The translations under genes were made by a program, and so were the position numbers. A stretch of 64,000 nucleotides of DNA from Hemerocallis citrina (Eukaryota; Streptophyta; Magnoliopsida; Asparagales; Asphodelaceae), in contig CM030366.1 of NCBI GenBank assembly GCA_017893485.1, forward strand, positions 99,011,085 through 99,075,084, written 5' to 3'. The notes beneath the pieces were generated by a model. That model was not told the origin of the DNA. It made no database searches and saw only the letters and a program-made list of their open reading frames with translations. Shown piece by piece: positions 35,159-47,293 of the stretch (position 1 is the stretch's first letter; each line of letters begins with the position of its first letter).

Positions 35159-36310
35159 AAAGAACTATACTATGTTTCATAATGGAATGATAGAATAGTC
35201 CAATCAATTATGGTTAATTCTGAATTATCAAAATTGGAATGAAACATGAACCCATAAGAGAGATATATCATCAAAATTGGAATGATATAACGACAATTCT
35301 AAATATCGAAAACACATTAATAAGTTTTCACACTTTCTTTTAGAATAATAAGATGATTCTAAGTAAATTATGAGAATATATAGCATCATCAAAATTGGAA
35401 TGAAATTATATATTAACAAAATTTACAAAGAACTTTCAAATTATCTAAAGCATGCCAACTGCCTAAAATTGATGCTTAAGTTTGAACTTCTCTATGGATC
35501 CAATTGGATTCTAATTTTCAAAACAATTAGGATGTTAAAACTTTTGGCTCAATAGCTTTTAACTCCATTTCTCCCACAGTTTTGATAATTAGATCACTTT
35601 CAAGTCTCTTAGCAAGAGCATTAGTCATATTTTCTTTCAATTGCACTTTATTTATGAGAAAGTTCAACTAGGCTTCTTTCAGCCTTAATATACTTATCTG
35701 ACTATTATAGAGTGAGTTATAAGCTACAATGGATTGTAGATTGATAGTCGACGAATAGAATTAGAGAGGTACTTAAACTTCTTAATGGATGACTAGCAAG
35801 AAGTTCTTCAATCCACTCAACCTCTTCCCCTGCAGAGGATAACACATAGAGGTCTGATTTCATAGATGATAGCACAGTGCCTGTTTGCCTTTTAATTTCC
35901 ATAACATTTCTGTTCCTCCTAGTGTAAACACATATTCACTAGACTTTCACTAAATTCTGAGCATTATAATGCATCAGATCATCCATTCATTCCTGAATGA
36001 TGACTAGAGTAGCACAAAGCAAACTCTTGAGTACCTCTCAAGTAACTCATTAGCCTCTTATGGCTCTCCAATGTGTATTAATAGGACTAGTACTGAATCT
36101 GCAGATCATACCTACCTCAAAGGCTATGTCTGTTAGTGCAGATCTTTGTATATAGCTCTCCATTGTGTATTAATAGGACTACTACTGAATCTGCAGTTCA
36201 TACCTACCTCAAAGGCTATGTCTGTTAGTGCAGATCTTTGTATATATGAGACTTCCAATAAGTTTAGAATGATCTAACTGTTTCATAGTTGCTCCATCAT
36301 TAGATGTCAA
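35159..36310 (-). pseudogene. copia RNase H and end of reverse transcriptase
   Basis: On the minus strand, ALTDIAFEVGMNCRFSSSP and MSYLRGTQEF (about 36150-36300 and 36000-36060) match the end of copia reverse transcriptase (DIAFAVGM, MRYLRGT). Further on, VLSSAGEEVEWIEELLASHP (about 35785-35850) matches copia RNase H (ALASAGEEVEWLRNLLL). Stops are frequent. The first few hundred bases (35159-35550) show no homology. Confidence 0.75.
36063..36246. repeat. 92-bp tandem duplication in copia RT
   Basis: Two copies offset by 92 bp, each with GTGTATTAATAGGACTA and GGCTATGTCTGTTAGTGCAG. Because 92 is not a multiple of 3, it shifts the frame. The duplicated stretch carries the DIAFEVGM-coding segment. 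Confidence 0.9.
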
Positions 36311-37659
36311 CCTTTATCATAATCATAAGGTGTTTCAAAACACATTTTTTCAAAACACATTTTTAGTCACTATATCCCCACTTTTGGAACACATTATAGA
36401 TTTAATGAGTTTGGATAAGGGTTATCCCTTGCCAAACGAAATTCACTCTTATACCTAATATGGTGTCCACAACACCTAGGTGTTTCATGCTGAAATTTTT
36501 GGTAGCACAATTTTAACTTTATTTATAATAGAGATGTCACTTCCAATCAATAAGCATATATATCAACAATATACAAATAAATTAGGGCAATTATATTTGA
36601 CTCGCCACAGAATTAAAGACGTGTATCTGAATTACTTGATTCAAATCTAAGCTCTGAAAAAGTCTGTCAATTATTTGTGCCTCAAGTTTAACACATGTTT
36701 TAAAACATACAATAATTTTACCAATTTGTAAATCTAGTTCACTAAACATATTAGTACAAACTTTTCACTACAAAACTGTTTAAACATCTTTCATGAATAA
36801 CAAAATTTTCAATAGATGTAAGAGCAAGAAGAACACTTATTGTAGCAATATGACAGACATGTGAGTAGACTTCAACAAATCTTCCCCACTTGTCACAATC
36901 AATCCTTTAGTTACTAAAATTGCATTAAAATTGCTATTGAACATTTCAAAAATTAAGTTTCTTCTACAAAACCCCACTTACTTACAATAGTTTTAGCCAT
37001 TACGGCAAATCAACTAAATTAAAGTATTATTCTATAACAACAAATTCATTTCATTATCTACTAAAGACTCTTCTTGACTCATTTTCAATTGAAGTTTTAA
37101 GTGTCAATAAGGCTGGTTCTTGATTCCAACTATGAATCGTTTACCGTGTCTGTAAGACTAGATAATTTCATACATTTATTTTTGATAAACACATCCTTAA
37201 AGAACTCTGTAAGTCTAGATTCTTCTAACAAAAAATAGATAGATTCAATATTTGTCCATAGAACTACATTCTACACTTTCTAAGCACACACAAATATTTA
37301 TTATAGGTCCTACTTTAGGCCTTCTAGGGTCATGTACTCTAAAAAATGTACTGCACCACATGTGTTCACTTTAACAAAATGTGTTTCTATCCCATAGTCT
37401 ACAAGGTGTAAATAATTTAGAGTGCAATAGCATATTAGGAATATGATTAACAATACAATATCACCCATAATTACACAAAGTCAAACAACAATCAATAATA
37501 TAGAATTCAACATTTCACTAAGTGTTTGATGCTAACTTTTATCAATATTGTTTTGACTGTAGTAAATAGAGTGCACTAGAGATTATGTCAAATGCAAACT
37601 TCTCTAAAATTGTTAAAACATATTCACCACCTCTATCAAATCTGAAATATATTGATCTT
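36311..37659 (-). pseudogene. copia integrase C-terminal part and decayed RT
   Basis: Minus-strand reading near 37610-37655 gives RFDRGGEYVLT, matching the integrase SDRGGEY motif with its catalytic Asp. Near 37310-37370 it gives VKVNTCGAVHFLEYMTLEGL, matching the usual WGCLAKV...PKKVKIGPK region. The RT core (36311-37250) is too eroded for me to align with confidence. Confidence 0.65.
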
Positions 37660-38782
37660 TGTAACGCCCTGGTCCCAAACTCAGACAATTTATTTATTTA
37701 TTAGTATATTTAGTACCACTGCCCACCACAAGCTACCTCTCAAAAGGTGGTTAACCAATTAGGTAACTCTTGATCACATGCAATTATATTTATTATTAAT
37801 TAATCTTGTTAATCTCTCGATATGAGATCAATTTAATCCATACCCGTTCCCTCTCTTGCACTGACATCAGCTAGCCCCCTCGGGATGGCCCCACCACGCC
37901 AACACGTCACAGCATACAGAAGCAAAGCTCCCCTCCTCCTGGGCCCCACTCATCTGGCACCCCAACATGCACACACAGAAGGCACCAATGACCAAAGCCT
38001 ACCTTCTCATCTCAATTAAATTCTCATACATCACTCCTATAGAATTTCCTATAGGACACACCTCCTCTTTTATATTATATATATTATTTTCTTAAAGTAC
38101 GGGGTGTTACGCCCCCCCACCCCCTTAAGAACTCAGCGTCCTCGCTGAGTACGGGGCATGCAACCTAGAGCAGGATCTCCTTTCTAGCCGATCTGAATTG
38201 ACGTACCCTGATTCAGCTAATTCTAGCATATTGCCCCTGGCCAAACTGCCAACGTACTGACCTCAGCTCCCTCCAAGGCATACCCACCCTGACCCACACT
38301 TGGTGTTGACAGTTGGTTCTAATACCATTTGTATTGCCCCGGCCCCAAACTCAGATAATTTATTTATTTATTAGTATATTTAGTACAACTGCCCACCACA
38401 GGCTGCCTCTCAAAAGGTGGTTAACCAATTATGTGACTTTTGATCATAGGCAATTATATTTATTATCAATTAATCTTGTTAATCTCCCGATATGGGATCA
38501 ATTTAATCCATACCCGTTCTCTCTCTTGCGCTGACGTCACCCAACCCCCCTCGGGAGGGCCCCACCACGCCTGCACGTCACAACACACAGAAGTAAAGCT
38601 CCCCTCCTCGTGAGCCCCACTCGTCGGGCACCCCCACGTGCACACACAGCATGCACCAATGACCAAAGCCTACCTTCTCATCTCAATTAAATTCTCATAC
38701 ATCACTCCTATAGAATTTCCTATAGGACACACCTCCACTTTTATATTATATATATTATTTTCTTAAAGTACTGGGTGTTACA
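37660..38782 (-). mobile_element. TRIM (miniature LTR retrotransposon), 1123 bp
   Basis: Two LTRs of about 452 bp (37660-38111 and 38330-38782) enclose 218 bp with no coding sequence. A perfect TSD ATCTT lies at 37655-37659 and 38783-38787. On the minus strand a primer-binding site TGGTATTAGAACCA (38314-38327) sits 2 nt after the 5' LTR, close to the initiator-tRNA-Met complement TGGTATCAGAGCCA. A purine tract AAGGGGGTGGGGGGG lies just before the 3' LTR. It interrupts the copia integrase. Confidence 0.94.
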
Positions 38783-39075
38783 ATCTTAGCATTTAACTTA
38801 ATTTTTAATTCATCAAAGTAGCGAGTGCTACACCCTCCATATATATATGACAAATATTCAATAATCATCTCGAAGAGTAATTAAATACTTCTAACCAATC
38901 ATTATCTCATCTAATCGCAAAGCTACTGAGATCACAAATATCTGAATGTATTAACTCAAGAAATTGTGTACTTCTAGAGACCACGCTAAATGGTTTTCTA
39001 GTGATCATAATCTGAGCACAAATTTCACAATTGTCATGTTTAATGAGGTCTCATATAGCAGAGTTATGAGTTTAA
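38783..39075 (-). pseudogene. copia integrase N-terminal part
   Basis: The minus strand reads CEICAQIMITRKPFSVVSRS then TQFLELIHSDICDLSS, matching copia integrase (the second Cys pair of the zinc-binding region and the LIHSDIC motif with its first catalytic Asp). It is separated from the RFDRGGEY part by the TRIM. Confidence 0.82.
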
Positions 39076-41105
39076 CAAGAACGCACAATTTATATATAGT
39101 TCACATGTCCTAGCCTATTATGTCATTTTCAAGGACTACACAAATTAGAACTACTATTGTCAATTGCTTCGTTTGTTACTCAACTTACATATGTCATTAA
39201 TTATTCAAGCACATTATAAACTATTAATAATATGAGTTAATATAAATTACTCTACTACATTTTACAGAATAGTTTGCTTTCTCGCATGGTTTCAATAATG
39301 TCCATATGCTCAACCACATAAAGCGAAGAGTTCTTTCCTTTATTCGTTCTTCATCATCTTCATAACGTTAAATGAGATAATGTCAATATTTTATAGCTCA
39401 ACTTTGCACACACAGTACAGTGAACGGGAAAGAACAAAACATAACTAATGGAGTCACATCCTATATTACGAGATGCTCTCACATAAATTACAGACATTTG
39501 TTATAGATCTTATATATCAATCTTTATTAGAGAAGCAAATATACAATCTCACACAAAACTACAAATGATGTGTTTGTTAATATATCTATACACATAGTAT
39601 GATAAGACACACTTGACAACCTTAAACATGTTAGTTTTTAAAAATGGGAATAATTATGATCTAAAACTCCATTCATGTGATCAAATGCACAAAACGTTAT
39701 GAAAATACTAAGAAAGATTAGATTAGATCATACCGACACTTCAAGTTAGGAGTGTTTTTCAAATTCGATGGAGAAGTCTGCGTAGTGCAGACTTATCCTA
39801 CCATGATGCAAATCCATCGTCTCCAATACACAATTTGTAAGTAACTTTGAAGTTCCTACTTTTATCAAATTGTTAAAGATTGGACAATTAAACGAATTAT
39901 TAGCACTATCGAATTCACAACAAATTAATTGGAGATTCAAATTTTATAGTCAAAGCCTATAATGTATCAAAATAAATATTTGATCCTTAGAACATAGCCA
40001 AAACAGTTATTCAAACATGTATTTAAATTAACAATGGTTAACACGGTTTTGAACTTTAACACTTGGCAACAACAAATAATAAGATGTATATACAGGTAAG
40101 GGAACTTATTTTTAATTTAGATTTGATCCAGTCCAATCATAGTTGGATCTAGTCAAAACAACATCCTCCAAAAAAATTATCCATATCTCGTATTGTGCTT
40201 TCTTCTTTAAATTTTTAAATTCAGAAATATCGAACGTCTCTAGTTTCAGAATATTGTGTGCTCAATTAAGTTTTCTATCTTAAGGAATAAACAGTAAATT
40301 CCAAAATTTAGAGGGCCTTTTCTGAATAATTACTACTAGCATAATTACAGTAAAATGAAGGGGTTTTTTTGTAAAATCTGTATAATAAACAATCAACACA
40401 GAAAATAATATTAAAGAATAAACACAAATCTTAAAGTTTAAAGTGAACCATATCCTGATAAAGATCAAGTGCTATGAAAGTTCGGGTCGGATTCCGGGTT
40501 GCGGGTGGTAAAACAGTTTGAATCCACAACAATAAAACTCAAGCAAGCACCCAACACTCCAATACCAAACACCGGATCTAATCCCTACACCAAATCCAAG
40601 CATCATACACATCAGGTCACCAACAAACATCAAGCAACACGTGTCTTGGAACAAGTTGGATCTAGATCAAGTTCAAAGTCTGAACACCAAACACGAAAAT
40701 TACCCAATGAAAAAATTGGATCTTATCTGATCCCAAATCCAAACAAAAAACAGCAGATCCACCCACAAAAAATTGGGAAAAGTCAAAGGAAAGGATCTGA
40801 TCTCTTCCCCCACACACGAAACACAGAAACAGTCTAATCATCAAATCAGATCTGACTGATCCCTTTCCTTCTCTTTGTTGGTACTCGAGAAGAGAGAGAA
40901 GAAAATTGCGACCGGTGTGGTGGCTAGTGATGGCGACGTAGCGGCTTGCGGCAACGCTGCCATCAGGGGCGGCGACGATGGCCAGTGACGGCGGCGCCCA
41001 GCGACGGCGGCTGCGGATTCCGATGAACGGGCACTTCGATTACAATGATTAGATTTCAACGATCTCTCTCTTAATCTTAAAATTAATTATTTAGTATCTT
41101 AAGAT
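39076..41105 (-). pseudogene. decayed copia gag region and 5' leader
   Basis: Minus-strand frame 39746-39940 contains KLLTNCVLETMDLHHGRI, possibly the N-terminal copia gag region, but the match is weak. From 40470 to 41060 the DNA is less AT-rich and resembles an untranslated leader, with a GC-rich part at 40900-41030 (CCGTCGCTGGGCGCCGCCGT on the minus strand). No primer-binding site was found beside the LTR. Confidence 0.4.
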
Positions 41106-41386
41106 TGTTAGAGATTATGAGAGACAATAACAATGAAATTAAGATTAGGTTTAATATCCACTGACTTAAGATATTATACACTGCTTATCATAATTGGATT
41201 ATCTCAAGGGCATTACCTCTAGACCAGTATATATGGGATGAAACTGGGTTTAGGGTACTGGGCTTTAAGCCCCAGTCAACTCGGTCCAACAATTAACAGA
41301 TAACATGTGAAAGCACGTGTTGTCCCATAGAACATTATACACAAATAGTATTCTATTATATTGAGAATATACCTATATATCCAACA
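41106..41386 (-). repeat. 5' LTR of copia element
   Basis: 281 bp, plus-strand ends TGTTAGAGATTATGAG and TATATCCAACA, followed by TSD GTATC. It contains the palindromic stretch ACATGTGAAAGCACGTGT. Confidence 0.94.
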
Positions 41387-41391
41387 GTATC

Positions 41392-42008
41392 AAATTAGTG
41401 GGTACGAGAAATTTGATTGAAATGTATTTTACTTTACTTGGAAATGAATCTGAAATTGATTGCAATGAATTTTTAGATAACTTTGAATCGACATTGAATA
41501 ACTTGTATGATTATTATGATAGAAATTTTGCATCTAGTAGTACAACTAATATAGTTACTTCTTCTTCTTCTACTTCTAGAGGTAAGGGTAAGAGTAAATT
41601 AAACGATACCACTTTTAATTTACTTGCTCAAATTCAATCAAAAAAAAAATCTAGGACTAATCAACCGAATGAATTAAATTGGTATAATCAACATGATAAT
41701 GAGAGTTTAATACTAAGATTGATATGCTACAATGGTGGAAAGAACATGAACATGTTTATAATATTCTTAAACATATGGCTAAAAACCTACTAACTCCTTC
41801 TGTCTCTACAGTTGCTTCACAAAGTGCATTTTCTACAAGTGGCAGGATTCTAACAGATTATAGGAATCACTTGAAGCCCCAATCGATGGAGATGCTCGTA
41901 TGCAAGGAAGATTGGATGAAGGCTGAATATAGGACTCAAGGAATCGGGGTGATACGTCAACAAATGAAAGCAACTCCCCTGAAGAACAGCAACAACAGTA
42001 GATTCTGA
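41392..42008 (+). pseudogene. hAT transposase, C-terminal part with dimerisation domain
   Basis: Resumes exactly where the copia element interrupted, with KLVGTRNLIEMYF. After a Ser/Thr-rich stretch come MLQWWKEHEHVYNILKHMAK and LLTPSVSTVASQSAFSTSGR, the hallmark hAT dimerisation motif, then KPQSMEMLVCKEDWMK and TGA at 42006. A frameshift lies near 41720. The C-terminus is nearly complete. Confidence 0.93.
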
Positions 42009-42507
42009 TTATCCTCTCAAATATGTAATTCAAAACATATTGTATGCTATTTTTATAGTTTCTAACTTTCTAATCTATTACTTGTATTATACAAGTAATA
42101 CAAAGTATTCTAGTTGTATTTGTATGTAAAAAGTTGTAAAAAAATCATAAAAGTTGAATTAAATAATATCTACAATTTTTATTCATACTTTCACTGTTTC
42201 ACTCTTATATATTTATTAGGTGTAGTTGTAATTTTTTTCTTCATATAGTTAAAAGAAAAAAATTAAAAAATTAAAAAAAAAACCTAACTCACTCACTCTT
42301 AACCCGATTGCCAACCCGTGACTCAACCCCAACCCAAACGGGTTCGACCCGAATGGGTTGGCAAGTCGAACAAATCAACATTTGGGTTTTTCAACCCGGC
42401 TCGGCCCGACCTGCTTAACACCCCAACCGAACCCGAACCCACACAATTGGGTCTCACCCAGGTGGGTCCGACCCGACCCGACCCGATTGACCCGAATGCC
42501 ATCCCTA

Positions 42508-43734
42508 ACCGGACCCATCTCCATGTGTGTTGTGCTGCTGCTTGTGGAAATTTTGTTCCTATCATACACAGTGCTTATCCTGGTCCCGCAATATTTTATT
42601 AATGAAAATAAAAATTAGAGAAAATGAGCAGTGATGGACTAATGACTAATGCATATTCAATATTTTTGAAAATATTTATAAACTACTAAATAAAGAACTA
42701 ATGACTAATGCATATTCAATATTTTTGAAAATATTTATAAACTACTAAATAAAGAAAAAAAACTAATTAAATACAAATTGATAATAATAGATGGACAATT
42801 TTGCTGAACACCCTGATGATTTGGCAAACGACTCTTATCTTTTAAAAGTATTGCAACCCCCAAAATTAATGGCATAGTTTTTCTGAATCTAAAAATTAAT
42901 GTCTGTCATAGTTGAAATCATAGTAACAAAGTTCATGAATTTGGTGAATTATTTGCTAAGAATTCATCCCTCGAATCAATTTGTGATTTGATTACCAATT
43001 TTCGTTTAAATCACGTTCTTTACGAATTATTTGCAAATAATTTGCGAATTAAATGAATTAATCACTAAGTTTGTTACTATTTTTCATATTTATGGATTTA
43101 AATATATATTCACTTAGGTGTTGGGTACTGAGATGCGTTAAATTTTTTATTTATTTCTTCCGAATTTTTACGGAGTTGTTTTTGAACTTACCAATTTTTT
43201 TCCGAATTCCGAATATTAAATCTTGACGAATTTTTTCCAGACCGACTAGGATTGAAATAATCTTTTAGCCCGTCAAATAAAAAACCATGGCCGGATTGAT
43301 GTTGGCAATCAACTTTTTTTAGAGCTTCGATGCCAAATACTTCATCCCAGAACAAAAAAAGTGACAAGAAAATAATCTTCAAATGGTAGAACATTCACTT
43401 ATACAATTCAAGGAAAATTATATAGCAGAAAAACATAAAAGCATAAGGAGGGCTAGTGAATGTTGGGGTGAATGTTTTCTTTAGTTCTTTCTTTAAAAAT
43501 AAAATTATCCCTTACTTTTTTTTACAGAGTAAATAAATTATTGCAATATTCAATTTCTATCCATCCATGCATGATGCACACAGAACAACAATATCTTAAA
43601 CGGGGGGAATGGATGGTAACTCATTTTACATCTAGCACTAGCTCGCCGACTGAAGCCGCTACCTCCGTCCACCCTCTACCCCTACCTCGCTTCGACTGAA
43701 CCTCACTATGCTTTCAGAGCTTGAGTTGAGTGGG
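42508..43734. other. host sequence between hAT and chromovirus
   Basis: AT-rich. At about 42540-42575 the sequence GTGGAAATTTTGTTCCTATC resembles the start of an LC8 exon (GRNFGSY) with indels, which would be the continuation of the exon at 27994 across the hAT insertion; this is tentative. A 59-bp tandem duplication (ACTAATGACTAATGCATATT) spans 42638-42755. A C-rich, coding-like segment precedes the TSD GTGGG at 43730. Confidence 0.35.
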
Positions 43735-44286
43735 TGTAATATCCTAAAATTTCATTTTTAATAAAAATATTATTTTTCACGTGTTGTGCACGTGCAAACT
43801 TCATGTGTATATTATTTATTTATTTTATATAAGATCTCATTTTAGTATGAACAGTTATTTTCCTTTATTTTTGTAAAGGCTATTTCTAAAGCCTAAACAC
43901 TATTTATTTATTTTAGCCCACTTTAATTAATTATTAATTTGGTTGTCTTGACCCACGAGCCTAGGCCCACTAATTGTGAAGCCCACCAATTTAATAAATC
44001 AATTAAATGGTTACACTTGTCATGTAGAGACAAATGGTGAGCATTTTGATTAATTAAATTGTACAAACTTCTAAATAGGGGTACTAGGTGGCACGTGCGA
44101 TGCATGTAGTGTGCAATGCACACCATCTTTGGGACCGGTTTGTGCATGGAGGAATGGGAGAGTGGGTATGTGTGCATGGGTAGTTTATTTGTGTGTGGGT
44201 GGTTGCTACAACTTCCTCTCCTATCCTAGCCCTCCCTTCTACAACTATCCAACAAATCCTAGCCCTCCAATCTACTCTAAAAATAG

Positions 44287-44294
44287 TATAAATA
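44287..44294 (+). promoter_or_regulatory. TATA box, 5' LTR
   Basis: TATAAATA followed by CCCCCCTTCAT, 552 bp into the LTR; the same motif is at 52861 in the 3' LTR. Confidence 0.75.
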
Positions 44295-45379
44295 CCCCCC
44301 TTCATACTTGTATTCTACACTAAAACAAATATTAAAAGGAGACATTATATAGGAGATATATAAATATTAGTGTGTGGGTGTGAGTATATGTATGTACACC
44401 CCCATTGGAGGTCGGCCATCCCTACATTGGTGCTCTCGATTTTTGGCAAGGAGCAAGGAGAAGGAGTTCGTGCATTGCAGTCTAGGAGGAGAAGGCACTC
44501 GCTCACAATCTAGGAGGCTCTAGGAGATTTTCTTAATTGGGTTTCTTCAAAAGGTGGGTGTTTCTCATGACTTCTAGACTAGAAATCATGCTAGAAAATA
44601 AAATTGAATTGCTATTATAAGCTATTAGTGGAAATGAAATGCATGCTTGTCTAATTAGAAGATAATTATTAATTCGCAAATGTGTGTTGATTGATTACTA
44701 GAATTATTGCCTATGTAAAAGTGTATGTTTCTCATTGTTATAAACATTAGAATGCATGTTGATTATGTTTAAATTTCAATTATGTGAAATTCGCTAGTAA
44801 TAAATTGAACCATGCTTATTGATTAAGAATGCCAAAGTAGAATGGTGTGTTAAAATTGAATTGATCGAATTGTTTGTTAATAGATGCAATGAATTTCCAT
44901 ATTACGATATTTATCATGTGGAAGATTTGAATAAATGAAAAAGAATGTTCTTTTGCATACGAATAAATGAATGTATTATGTGTAGAATAATTAATAAAAA
45001 AATATGGAAGTATTTACTCACTTATAAAGTTAATTTTTGTGCTCTAAAAATATTTTAGTTATCAATGTGTAAGCAAACATCATTAAATTGAATTTTGTAC
45101 AAAAATCATCTTTGATTATGAACAAATATGTAATAGTTTTCAAATGTCGAAGTAGTATTCATAATATGCAATCTAAGGCTAAATACATGTTTTAAAAGAG
45201 GGGGAAATAGTTTTAAATATACTGGTTATGGTTAAAATAAATGTAGGTTTATTCTCGATATTTTTGTTTTCAAAAGAGGAGAAAAAGAGACAAATTCGTT
45301 TTGAAAATTTTGAAATTTAGTATTGAACAGAGAGTAAAGTCAAAACCTATTTTATTTATTATCAAATCGATATGTTCAC

Positions 45380-45600
45380 TTAGACCAACTGGTCGGAAGA
45401 GATTTGGGTCGCTACAGTATCGGAGGTCTCGGGTTCGATACCACGGCTCTGTTTTATTTTTTTTGGTTTAAAATCCAATCGCCGAGAACAGAACACATCA
45501 GGCTTTTAATCCCTAGTTAAATCGCCTTGCGGCTGTGGCGCTTTGGTCTTGTGCATTGTCTGCCTCATCGGTGGTCGCTGGTTTGAATCTTGGTGGGTTT
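45380..45600 (+). other. two tRNA-like modules in 5' LTR
   Basis: Module one: CTTAGACCAACTGGTCGGAA, then GGTCTCGGGTTCGATACCAC (B box GGTTCGATACC), then a T-rich tract that could act as a Pol III terminator (about 45450). Module two: GGCTGTGGCGCTTTGGTCTT, then GGTCGCTGGTTTGAATCTTG (B box). The A-box matches are weak. Confidence 0.5.
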
Positions 45601-47138
45601 GGAGTTTAGAAAAAATATTTTTTGGGGATTTTTTTTTGAATTAAAATGGACTTTTAATATAGAATAAAAATCAGAAAAATTATGGATTAAATTCTGAAAA
45701 TTATTGGAACTTATTAGGAAGTATTTATACAACTTTTGGTGAAGTGTGAATAAGAAATTGGAGTTTTGCAAGAAATGACTCATTTTTGAAATTAAATTAC
45801 TTTTTTTTAAACAAAGGAAAATAAATGAAAATTTTTGGGTTATAAAAGATGAATTTTGAAAAGTTGTAATTCGTATGGTTAAATGGAATTATAAGAAATG
45901 CATTTGTAGTAAGATTTGATTTGTGAATAATAGATGCGTGGAACACACAAATTATTGGTGATTATCAATTGAAATTGACCCTTGCATATGGATTGCCCGT
46001 GAAATTGAATTATTGATCGTGATGAATTATGAAAGATATGAATACATGAATACTATGTTTTTGGAAATATAAATTATGATTAATCATGAAAAGATCTTAT
46101 GAGCATGACATTATAATTATGAGTTGAAATTGAGAATTAGGGAATAGCCAAACCTTATACCGGCAAAGAAAGAATTATGAAATGATATTTTGAAATGAGA
46201 AGACCAAGGTTGGGTCATGTGAAATTAAGTGAATAAGACCGGTATAGTAGAATTGCTACATTCTAAGAGATTGATTTTATTCATAATTCAATTAAACTAA
46301 GGATTAGATAAATAGAAAAGATGTGATGAAAGTAAGAGAAAAACATTAAGTATGACTGCCATTGGATTGGCAGCGTGAGAGTATTCACAGGATGTTTCAT
46401 GATGAGTCATGATAGGGTGTGGATACTGCTCCAGAGTACCGTCCCGGTGGCAACGCTCGTGGGGTGTTTGACGACTGCGGACGGTGTCATGTCTATGGTA
46501 GAAGCTGAATTACCACAGGATGCCTGCATGATGAGTCATGTGTCAGTACGTTGGGATTCCCTCCAGGGCGCCTAGACATGAGTTCGTAGGTCAGAAAACA
46601 TCTAGGATACTTACTGTAGTTACAGTAGTAGATTAATTCATGGCGAGGGATTGAACCCTACAAGATGAAGAATAGTTAAGGGCTTGCCCTCGGACCTATG
46701 TAGTATGGGCTGCATAGACTCTGAACAAGTGCGCATTAGTGTCATATAATATAAATAATTGCATTTAGGATTAAGTGCACATTCACAATACGACATCAAT
46801 AGGATAGTCCCTTTAGTTCTGTTTGTGAGAAGTTTGTGATTTGCTAAGAAATGAGAATCATTATACTGTTTTCGGCATAGAGAGGATGGCCGTGTATAAT
46901 ATTTCGTCAGTTGAATGAACTGACGCGCCCACAGTTTTATATGCAGGTAAAGATGCTTGGCAATAGAAGTATACATGCTGCGCAGGATTGATTTTGATGT
47001 TGTTTCATGTAAATTGATTATAATATTGCTTCCGCTGTGATAATGTACAAGTGTAAATGTCACTCTGATGAAAGAATAGTTTTTATTTCCTGTGGAACTC
47101 GAATTCAGTTGTATTTTGGAATTCAGGGTGTTATAGAG

Positions 47139-47152
47139 TGGTATCAGAGCCA
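47139..47152 (+). other. primer-binding site, initiator tRNA-Met
   Basis: TGGTATCAGAGCCA, 3 nt after the 5' LTR, is complementary to the 3' end of plant initiator tRNA-Met. Confidence 0.95.
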
Positions 47153-47293
47153 CGCTTCTAAGTAGTACAAATTTATAAGGCATGACACCCTAGAAGTGGA
47201 CATTAAAGTGTGTGTTGAGTCTAGAGATTTAAATGTAAGTCATATACATTTGTGTTGCTCTATGATTTATGCTTCTTCCTCTCTATCTTTAAG

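Larger units (their letters stand above)
31046..41386 (-). mobile_element. Ty1/copia retrotransposon inserted in hAT transposase
   Basis: Two 281-bp LTRs (31046-31326 and 41106-41386) are flanked by a perfect TSD GTATC (31041-31045, 41387-41391). Orientation is minus: a purine tract AGGAGGAGAT on the minus strand abuts the LTR at 31327-31338, and integrase, RT and RNase H fragments read on the minus strand. No clear primer-binding site was found next to the other LTR. The coding region is heavily decayed and split by a solo LTR (31945-35158) and a TRIM (37660-38782). Confidence 0.94.
28781..42507 (+). mobile_element. Ac-like hAT transposon, 3.4 kb net, split by a copia element
   Basis: The 5' end TAGGGATTGCAATTGGGTC and 3' end GACCCGAATGCCATCCCTA form imperfect terminal inverted repeats. 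The flanks ACCAGACC (28773-28780) and ACCGGACC (42508-42515) are an 8-bp TSD with one mismatch, as hAT elements produce. Subterminal regions are full of GACCCG/CGGGTC motifs (28800-29000, 42300-42490). A BED zinc finger and hAT dimerisation domain are readable inside. Removing the 10,341-bp copia element and one 5-bp TSD copy leaves 3381 bp. Confidence 0.94.
43735..47135 (+). repeat. 5' LTR of chromovirus, 3401 bp
   Basis: Contains a paired G-box CACGTGTTGTGCACGTGC near 43777, TATA at 44287, tRNA-like modules at 45380-45600, the AGTATGACTGCCATTGGATT block near 46350, and the GGGATTGAACCCTAC...CTTGCCCTCGGACC block near 46645-46695. The final base pair is TA instead of CA. Confidence 0.95.

Noticed and set aside
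43923..44323. Open frames duplicated at 43.9-44.3 kb and 52.5-52.9 kb
   Set aside because: The same noncoding LTR sequence occurs twice. The frames are open in both copies because the LTRs are nearly identical, not because they encode protein.
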